Positions 57,722 through 64,000 of a DNA stretch of 64,000 nt are shown here, piece by piece (position 1 is the first letter of the stretch; each line of letters begins with the position of its first letter). The stretch lies in assembly GCA_016703065.1 (NCBI GenBank), contig JADJCU010000003.1:434001-498000 (forward strand), read 5' to 3'. Made by a program: the position numbers and the translations under genes. Below the pieces are notes generated by a model. The model did no database searches and was not told the DNA's origin. It saw nothing but the letters and a program-made list of their open reading frames with translations. Source of the stretch: a bacterium (GTDB lineage Bacteria; Electryoneota; RPQS01).

Positions 57722-60652
57722 CTATTCGTCACCTGCATCCGAATCATCCGGTTTTCCGCCATCAAAATCGAAGGTGTAGATTGTTGTTTTGGTGCGGTCT
57801 TTTTCGGTCTTAAGCGAGAAGTTCGCAGTCAAAACAACACCATCCGCGGCTTCGCCTACAGCCAGCGTCCTTGCGGTATCAGCGATACGCATCGCCAACT
57901 GTCGCGCATCTTTGTATTCATACTTCAGATTCTTACGTTTGGCGACTGTAGAAAACGTGTGGTGTAGTTGTGATGCAGTACCTGTCACTATTCTTCCAAC
58001 AACATTCACTTCGTAGCCCCAATTCCGAATCGCATCGTCTCTAAACAGCGGGCTTATCTTATAGTCTTCAAGAATTGCTTCTAAACAATCAACAATTTGA
58101 TTAGATTCAATAGCCACTTCCTTGCCCTGCTGGTTTTGCACTTTCACCCAATCTGACAAGATGGCTTCAACTTCAAGAGTCGGATCTATCAAAGGCAGAA
58201 GTTCTTCCAGAATTAACGCCATCAATGAAATAAAGCTATTTGAACGGTCTTTGGCGTGTCCAGGATGGTTCTTTTCCAAGTAGTCTTGCCACCATTCTAA
58301 ACGGCCACTGGCGATCTTTGCCAGCACACGACTGACTAACAGCATATGTGCGGAAACCATCTGTGGTCTGGCAGCAGCTATGCGTGTATAGACACGTTCA
58401 GACCAATGGGGCGATGGGTGCTTCCACCTGTCGAATCTGATTGCTAACGTACGGTTGATGTGTTCGGTCTTCCCCAGGTTTTCGATGCCGTTGGTCGCTA
58501 CCAAACAATGAACCTTTTCCAATACGGTGTCACGGTCTGTGCCAATGACCCGCTTTTCCTTCGTGATACCAGTGGCAGCGGTCAATACGAAGTCACCAAG
58601 GCCTTGATTGAAGTTGGCTACTTCGACGTTGTCCAGTAATACTAGCGGATTTCGAGCACCATCAGTGTAGTTAGCCGCTTCCGTTGCTTTCTTAAGGTGA
58701 TTGTCACCGTAAATGAACTGTGATATTAATTCCATACCACGGGTCTTACCCGAAGATGAAACGCCATCAAAGCGCAAGTGCGGCAGTGTCTTGACATAAC
58801 CCATCCATGGGTAAGTCATGGCCCAACATCCGACAAGAAGTTGGTTGTTTCTTGTCGTCGCTAGACTTTGAAGGACCAGGGAATCGAATTCAAGTAGTGC
58901 ATCGCGGTACCCAGTGCCGTTCAATTGCACAAGCGCAACGGGAGACATCTTTGGCGCAGGTGCCAACAGAATCGAATCCGCGTTCGACCCGTTTTCAACC
59001 AGTGCTGCACCCGACGGGTCAATCCGCAGAATGCGTTCGACATCAGAATTCAGATGAACATGAATCGTGTTTCTATTACCGTCCGTGTGAATCCAACTAA
59101 AGGAATTCAGATATGTGCCCTGTGTGTCCGTTTCGGCTTTCAGTGCTGCCCAGATCTTGCGACTTTCGATTCCTTCGTGCGTTAATCCAGTGATTCGCCA
59201 GACAAATGTATGAAAAGGTTGATTGTTGCCCAATTCATACACGGTTCCTTCCCAAATCCAATATCCCCGGTGTTCGCGGTCACGATACACTAAGCCACCA
59301 TTGCTGATAAACCAGCGATAAATAATTTGGCCACGATCTTCCGGCGAAGCACCAAGTCCTACCGCGCCTTTCAGTACGTCTTTTAAGTCACGGCCTTCCA
59401 GATCTGCATCACTGATCGCATCACAGGCCATGCGTTCCAGCAGTTCTTTCCCAAGCTGAAGTACTTGGGATAACTTCGTTATCCATTCCGCTGCCCGTTG
59501 GTATGCAAGCAAGTGAAAGTCTTCAATGAAGTGAACGCGCAACGCGTCCATTCTTTCCTTGCCTTTCACTGACTTCAGTTTACCTAGGACCCCATCCAGG
59601 TCCACGTGGTAAGCCCATCCTGCTGGTGATGCTGGCCAGTCAGGTATTTCTCCATCCCAGCCTAAATCACGTATGGTAGCGTAGCGTTGTGGTCCACCGT
59701 TCTGAAGCGCGTTTGCTATCTTTGAATCGACAACGCCTTCGTCGTACTTGTTCTTGCGCCAATCACGTTTCAGGATGTCATGTATGGCTTCCCGACCACC
59801 TTGGAACCTCGCGAGGTTCGTTATCAAAGCGTATTTAAGCGGTTCGCGAATACGAACATCAGGATCATTAATGTGGTCAGACATCCACTTCACAAAGGGA
59901 CAGTGAGCCAAGACTTTCAATAAGCCTGATTTTGGGCGCAGTTTGCCATCCCACTTGTAAGGTTTCGCTGCCGAACCCTTTACGTCATCAGCATCATCAT
60001 CCGGCATATCACTGATGTCAATGCTATAGTAGTTTCCCGTAACATGAACGTCCAGTAAGAATGGTGTGTTCAATTCACGTGTACTGGGAAAGAACTTACG
60101 CCCTGGGTTCGTGCACGACTTGTCGGCCTGCGGATAGAGTTCCATCATCTTGCTGTAGACCTTGCGCGCCTCACTGCCCGAAGTGTAGTACAAACCACTG
60201 GGTTCGAAGGGTAGTATCACTCGAAAGCGATCCTCGGCGGGCATTCCATCTTCGGAATGCCCGTGTGTTCTGCTGGTGTGCAGGATATAGTTGAAATCTT
60301 GAAAAGCATCCTGTGCTTCACCTATGGTGAACCCATGATCGAAATCCAAGGTGACGCCTGTCATGCCGGCATAGGCATCGTTGTTACATCCAGTAGTCCA
60401 TGTGTTTGTAGAATACAAGCGGGTCTGAAACAAACTTGCCAGTTCGTCAGAATCAGGGCTCGCGACAAAGGTATGTTGCGTAAAGTCAAGGACCTTTTTT
60501 GCTTCTTCTTTCGTCTCTACGGTTCTTGTCGAAACGGATAACGTAACTTCAAATCTATCGTCATTAGTAGAATCATTAATATAGTCTGCATGCACGCCGT
60601 TAATTTGCGTGGTATGTATTGGCAATTCTATTGCCTGTAAATCTATTCGCAT
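57722..60652 (-). CDS. PrimPol-helicase replication protein
   Basis: 976 residues from the ATG at 60652-60650 (AAAGG upstream); the in-frame start at 60679 is less likely. The N-terminal archaeo-eukaryotic primase-like domain has the metal motif LDFDHG (D103, D105), SRTH (127-130), DRFRVILP (141-148) and NPGRKFFPS. A middle domain follows (REPLKYALITNLARFQGGREAIHDIL). The C-terminal half has a P-loop near residue 635 (FDGVSSSGKTRGM), a Walker-B-like LVLLDNVE, a sensor-like CLVATNGIENL and an arginine-finger candidate HINRTLAIRF, resembling plasmid and phage superfamily-3/AAA+ replicative helicases. It would prime and unwind the element's DNA. A paralogue of the helicase part starts at 64000. 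Confidence 0.8.
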   Translation of the reverse strand: MRIDLQAIELPIHTTQINGVHADYINDSTNDDRFEVTLSVSTRTVETKEEAKKVLDFTQHTFVASPDSDELASLFQTRLYSTNTWTTGCNNDAYAGMTGVTLDFDHGFTIGEAQDAFQDFNYILHTSRTHGHSEDGMPAEDRFRVILPFEPSGLYYTSGSEARKVYSKMMELYPQADKSCTNPGRKFFPSTRELNTPFLLDVHVTGNYYSIDISDMPDDDADDVKGSAAKPYKWDGKLRPKSGLLKVLAHCPFVKWMSDHINDPDVRIREPLKYALITNLARFQGGREAIHDILKRDWRKNKYDEGVVDSKIANALQNGGPQRYATIRDLGWDGEIPDWPASPAGWAYHVDLDGVLGKLKSVKGKERMDALRVHFIEDFHLLAYQRAAEWITKLSQVLQLGKELLERMACDAISDADLEGRDLKDVLKGAVGLGASPEDRGQIIYRWFISNGGLVYRDREHRGYWIWEGTVYELGNNQPFHTFVWRITGLTHEGIESRKIWAALKAETDTQGTYLNSFSWIHTDGNRNTIHVHLNSDVERILRIDPSGAALVENGSNADSILLAPAPKMSPVALVQLNGTGYRDALLEFDSLVLQSLATTRNNQLLVGCWAMTYPWMGYVKTLPHLRFDGVSSSGKTRGMELISQFIYGDNHLKKATEAANYTDGARNPLVLLDNVEVANFNQGLGDFVLTAATGITKEKRVIGTDRDTVLEKVHCLVATNGIENLGKTEHINRTLAIRFDRWKHPSPHWSERVYTRIAAARPQMVSAHMLLVSRVLAKIASGRLEWWQDYLEKNHPGHAKDRSNSFISLMALILEELLPLIDPTLEVEAILSDWVKVQNQQGKEVAIESNQIVDCLEAILEDYKISPLFRDDAIRNWGYEVNVVGRIVTGTASQLHHTFSTVAKRKNLKYEYKDARQLAMRIADTARTLAVGEAADGVVLTANFSLKTEKDRTKTTIYTFDFDGGKPDDSDAGDE

Positions 60653-60879
60653 TCGCGTCGACCTTTCTACGTATATCAAACACCAACGTTTTCATCGTTG
60701 TCTGCGCATTAATAAAATCTTGCACCTGCACAGTAATGCTGTTCTTGAAGAATCCGTCTTCAATTGCCTTTGTTTCAGGGCTGTCCTGAAAGCGGAAAAA
60801 TATTCTGCCCAATTCATCAACTTGGTAATCCAAGAATCGATGGCCCTTGGCAGTTAGGGTTGTTACCAGTCCAAAATCT

Positions 60880-60890
<11 letters not shown>
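60600..60890 (-). CDS. DUF5659-like small protein
   Basis: 96 residues. The pattern KDFGLVTTLTAKGHRFLDYQ...GRIFFRFQDSPETKAIEDGFFKNS...VQDFINAQTTMKTLVFDIRRKV resembles DUF5659, a short domain common in plasmids and phages, usually next to primase genes. Its 3' end overlaps the start of the PrimPol-helicase gene by 53 nt, and its start overlaps the preceding gene by 11 nt, so three genes form one tightly packed minus-strand operon. Function unknown. Confidence 0.7.
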
Positions 60891-61636
<746 letters not shown>

Positions 61637-61652
61637 ACACATTTCCTTTCGC

Positions 61653-61680
61653 AAAAAAAAACCGGATCATCAGATCCGGC
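61653..61680 (-). terminator. Terminator-like attenuator directly before a start codon
   Basis: On the minus strand, CCGGATC/GATCCGG stem with 4-nt loop followed by nine T's, ending a few bases before the AAAGGAA site of the gene at 61636. Transcripts from the promoter at 61834 must pass it. Confidence 0.7.
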
Positions 61681-61804
61681 GAGGAGTATGGGCATAGCAA
61701 TTCTATGTCCAAAATGTTTGTGTCTCGCTTCGCCGATCTTAGTTCAATTGAGTACCTTTAGTATTCACTAGGTAAAATTCAATAGGCCGTGTTGGCCCAT
61801 GCTT

Positions 61805-61834
61805 ATAGTATACGCAAAATTCAGGATTTGTCAA
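61805..61834 (-). promoter_or_regulatory. Promoter of the primase operon
   Basis: Minus strand -35 TTGACA (61834-61829) with -10 TATACT (61812-61807, 16-nt spacer) or TACTAT (18-nt spacer). Leader ~160 nt. Its core (CTTGACAAATC...AATT) strongly resembles the promoter at 24177. Confidence 0.72.
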
Positions 61835-61939
61835 GTCGCGGAGTTATCGAACACAATTTAGCATTCGCCGGACCGTTGTTCAGAAACGTCATATGGCTAC
61901 GGTCATATCGTCGAAACAATCGCCACCATAGATCAAGGC

Positions 61940-61994
61940 ACCTCCGCATATCAAACATATTATAAATAATATGTTATGTAAAAACTGCGGAGGT
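61940..61994. repeat. Inverted repeat around AT core, origin-like, copy 1
   Basis: ACCTCCGCA (61940-61948) pairs perfectly with TGCGGAGGT (61986-61994) over a 37-nt A/T-rich core, which itself contains a 10-2-10 palindrome (AACATATTAT-AA-ATAATATGTT, 61954-61975). Confidence 0.6.
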
Positions 61995-62085
61995 AGGTGA
62001 GCTAACATTAAGAGGGGTGGGATATGTCATCTTGCCTTTCGGAATTCGAATTGTGGAGCTTTCAAGAACCTTCTTGACCGGACCT

Positions 62086-62140
62086 ACCTCCGGAAAATCA
62101 CTGCAAAATAATTTAAATAAGTAGTTTGCGTTGCGGAGGT
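62086..62140. repeat. Inverted repeat around AT core, origin-like, copy 2
   Basis: ACCTCCG (62086-62092) pairs with CGGAGGT (62134-62140) over a 41-nt A/T-rich core, using the same GGAGGT motif as 61940-61994, and ends 6 nt from the helicase stop codon. Confidence 0.55.
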
Positions 62141-62146
62141 GCCCAC

Positions 62147-64000
62147 CTAGTTAGCATTCTTTTCTGACTTTGACTTCTGCCCGGTAGCCTTCTTCTTAGG
62201 TATTTGGGTCACTTTCGTTGACGCTTCGCGCTTTCGGCTAATCGTAAAAATGTCGTGCTTCCTGTTTTTGTCGCGCCCGACAAGTAGCACAAATCCAGCG
62301 TCATCTAGAACTCCTTGCGCATCTTTCAAGCGACGAGACAAAAGATTGGGCATATTATACGGAAAGTGGATGCTTGCGCGCTTCGCTGCCGCTGTCAACA
62401 TGGCTACCAGCTGCGCGGAGCCACCAACGAGAGTCTCGCCATCGCAAAGTAGTTCGTATGGCCACTTTGGCGGGCTTGCAATCGCACGCCATTTTCGTGC
62501 ATCATCAAAGATCGTCTCGATTGCGACTACTATCGGATTCGATTCCCTGGCAATATTGCCGACGTATGATTCCTGTCCGATCATCCATTTGTCGACTACC
62601 TCATCAGATTTTGCTTTCGGCATTACGACCGGTACAAGTTCGTCTGCAATGAGGGCCATGATACATATGTACTCCAGCGATCTGCCCAGCACGTGTCTAG
62701 GGTACTTAGCTTGCAGTGCATCGCGCCATTGCTTCAGGCCACCATTGGCGATTCGACGCACAACATTGCCGATAATGTGAACATGCGTAGATAATAGCCG
62801 ATCACGGTCGCGACCGATCAAGTTAATAAAAGTCTGCGACCATACCTTCTTGCCGTATTTGTCAACGTCAAAAACAATATGAATCGTCCGATTGATCAAT
62901 TCCGGCCTGTTAAGATTGTCGATTCCGCTCGTGTTTATAATACACCGAGCACGAAGGGAGACCATGCTGGTCGACGAATCGGCGCTCATCTTCTCTCTCT
63001 CTACGCCAGAAACCGCCGTCAATATAAACTGTGCGAGTTCCTTCGTCAACTGGGCCGTTTCAATATTGTCGATCAATAGCAATGGATTTTGCGCTGCGTC
63101 ATTGTAGTTGGATGCTTCAGTGGGGTTCTTCAATCGGTTTTCGCCATAGACAAGCCGAGATACAACGTCCATTGCCCGTGACTTGCCCTTACTAGAAGGC
63201 CCCTCGCATCGGAGATGCGGTCGGCTTTCAACATATTCGAGAAAGGGATATGCCAAAACCCAACATGCATACAACAACCGATCCTCATCGCTACAAGCAA
63301 AAAGTTGAAGAATACGTTCATCAAACAACTTAATCGCTTCTCGATATTCCTTGATTGACACTGCGGTGAAGGACCATTGATTAACCTTTGGGCTCGCCTT
63401 CAAGAACACGCGCTCGTCGTTGTAACCGTTATCAAGCGTCGTAACGCCATTGACATCGAACTTGAATATTTTACCGTCCGAATTGTTCAAGTGTAAATAG
63501 AGGGTACCAGCCGCACGGCTAGATCTCACCCATGCGACTTTTCCAGCCGATTCCGAATTCAATGACGATTCTGCTTTAAACGCTTCGACGATACGCTTTA
63601 CGCGCGGTGTTTCAAAAGTTACTTCACCTTCGGAATAGAGAAAGTCAGTGAAAGCCTGGTTTCGGCCCACAACAATATGCTTGCCTTTCCAAGCGATAAG
63701 AAGTCTGTCGTTTTCGTCTTTGTAAGCCACGCCCTTGTTTCCGCGAAACCAGCCAAACATCATTTTTCCAGTTGCTTCTGGCGTAACGTCATCCATTTCA
63801 GCCACCATAAAAACTTCTGCCAGTGACCAGCCCGGAAAATCCGATTTAAACAAGGCCTTTGCAGCTGCTTTCCTCAAATCACTTGCTTTTAGGCCAAGGT
63901 CTGACGCAAGTCGAGTAATCCAATCGTTTTGCTCCTCAAATGACAATCGCGCGAAATCGTGTTCAAAGTGGTTATCAAGCTCTAATTGAAGTTCTGCTTT
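62147..64000 (-). CDS. Second helicase-type replication protein, paralogue (5' end outside window)
   Basis: 617 residues visible. The frame stays open past the apparent TTG start at 63946 to the window edge (KAELQLELDNHFEHDFAR...), and this stretch aligns with DALRVHFIEDFHLLAYQRA of the PrimPol-helicase at 57722-60652. A primase domain may therefore lie outside. Shared landmarks are LLYACWVLAYPFLEYVESRPHLRCEGPSSKGKSRAMD (P-loop ~ residue 270), LLLIDNIE, IINTSGIDNL and INRTIHIVF. Similarity is clear but distant, so it is not a recent duplication. The basic C-terminus (KKKATGQKSKSEKNAN) is specific to this copy. Likely the replicative helicase of a second, related replicon. Confidence 0.75.
   Translation of the reverse strand, partial: KAELQLELDNHFEHDFARLSFEEQNDWITRLASDLGLKASDLRKAAAKALFKSDFPGWSLAEVFMVAEMDDVTPEATGKMMFGWFRGNKGVAYKDENDRLLIAWKGKHIVVGRNQAFTDFLYSEGEVTFETPRVKRIVEAFKAESSLNSESAGKVAWVRSSRAAGTLYLHLNNSDGKIFKFDVNGVTTLDNGYNDERVFLKASPKVNQWSFTAVSIKEYREAIKLFDERILQLFACSDEDRLLYACWVLAYPFLEYVESRPHLRCEGPSSKGKSRAMDVVSRLVYGENRLKNPTEASNYNDAAQNPLLLIDNIETAQLTKELAQFILTAVSGVEREKMSADSSTSMVSLRARCIINTSGIDNLNRPELINRTIHIVFDVDKYGKKVWSQTFINLIGRDRDRLLSTHVHIIGNVVRRIANGGLKQWRDALQAKYPRHVLGRSLEYICIMALIADELVPVVMPKAKSDEVVDKWMIGQESYVGNIARESNPIVVAIETIFDDARKWRAIASPPKWPYELLCDGETLVGGSAQLVAMLTAAAKRASIHFPYNMPNLLSRRLKDAQGVLDDAGFVLLVGRDKNRKHDIFTISRKREASTKVTQIPKKKATGQKSKSEKNAN

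Overview
The window looks like a metagenome-derived chromosome segment from the FCB superphylum, outside Bacteroidota proper (Zixibacteria/KSB1/Ignavibacteria-like). Two secreted proteins end in a type IX secretion (T9SS) sorting domain of the form NYPNPFNP...G-V-Y-L/F-x-R. A TonB receptor sits with a DUF4249 lipoprotein. The promoters nevertheless have ordinary -35 TTGACA / -10 TATATT boxes with a 17-nt spacer, not the -33/-7 Bacteroidota type. The lineage is inferred; no rRNA gene is present.

1-36 kb is core chromosome. In order: transketolase (cut by the left edge); a giant secreted protein with about 25 fibronectin-III-like repeats and a T9SS tail; a TolB-like beta-propeller protein; hisC; a TonB receptor/DUF4249 operon; an M32 carboxypeptidase; a triple beta-helix/CARDB secreted protein; a SufS-like PLP enzyme; a NapH-like iron-sulfur membrane protein; a small T9SS protein; a nitronate monooxygenase-like flavoprotein; a membrane pyrophosphatase; a PiT phosphate transporter with its DUF47 partner; and a PerR-like regulator with catalase.

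36-64 kb is an integrated mobile element that runs off the right edge. At its left end a serine recombinase reads, antisense, right through a tRNA-Glu(CTC) gene. Next comes a compact four-gene ubiquitin-like conjugation operon: a Ubl ending GGGC, an E2-like protein with a C-terminal Cys/His cluster, a JAMM isopeptidase and a ThiF/E1 enzyme. A copper/silver block follows: CusCBA-type efflux, a Met-rich beta-propeller lipoprotein, two YHS/TRASH-type proteins, a sensor kinase with an NtrC-type sigma-54 activator, and a Cu(I) P1B-ATPase. A sigma-54-type promoter precedes cusC, so the two-component pair plausibly drives the efflux operon. The right end holds two paralogous replication proteins (PrimPol-helicase type), each followed by inverted repeats around an AT-rich core that resemble origins.

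Sequence quality limits the annotation. At least 14 frame breaks and two in-frame nonsense codons interrupt otherwise intact genes (FN3 giant, hisC, hppA, pit, recombinase, cusC, cusA, DUF2231). A roughly 400-nt G/C-only block and a shorter poly-G block look like assembly filler. I therefore give whole-gene coordinates across these breaks and state where each break lies.
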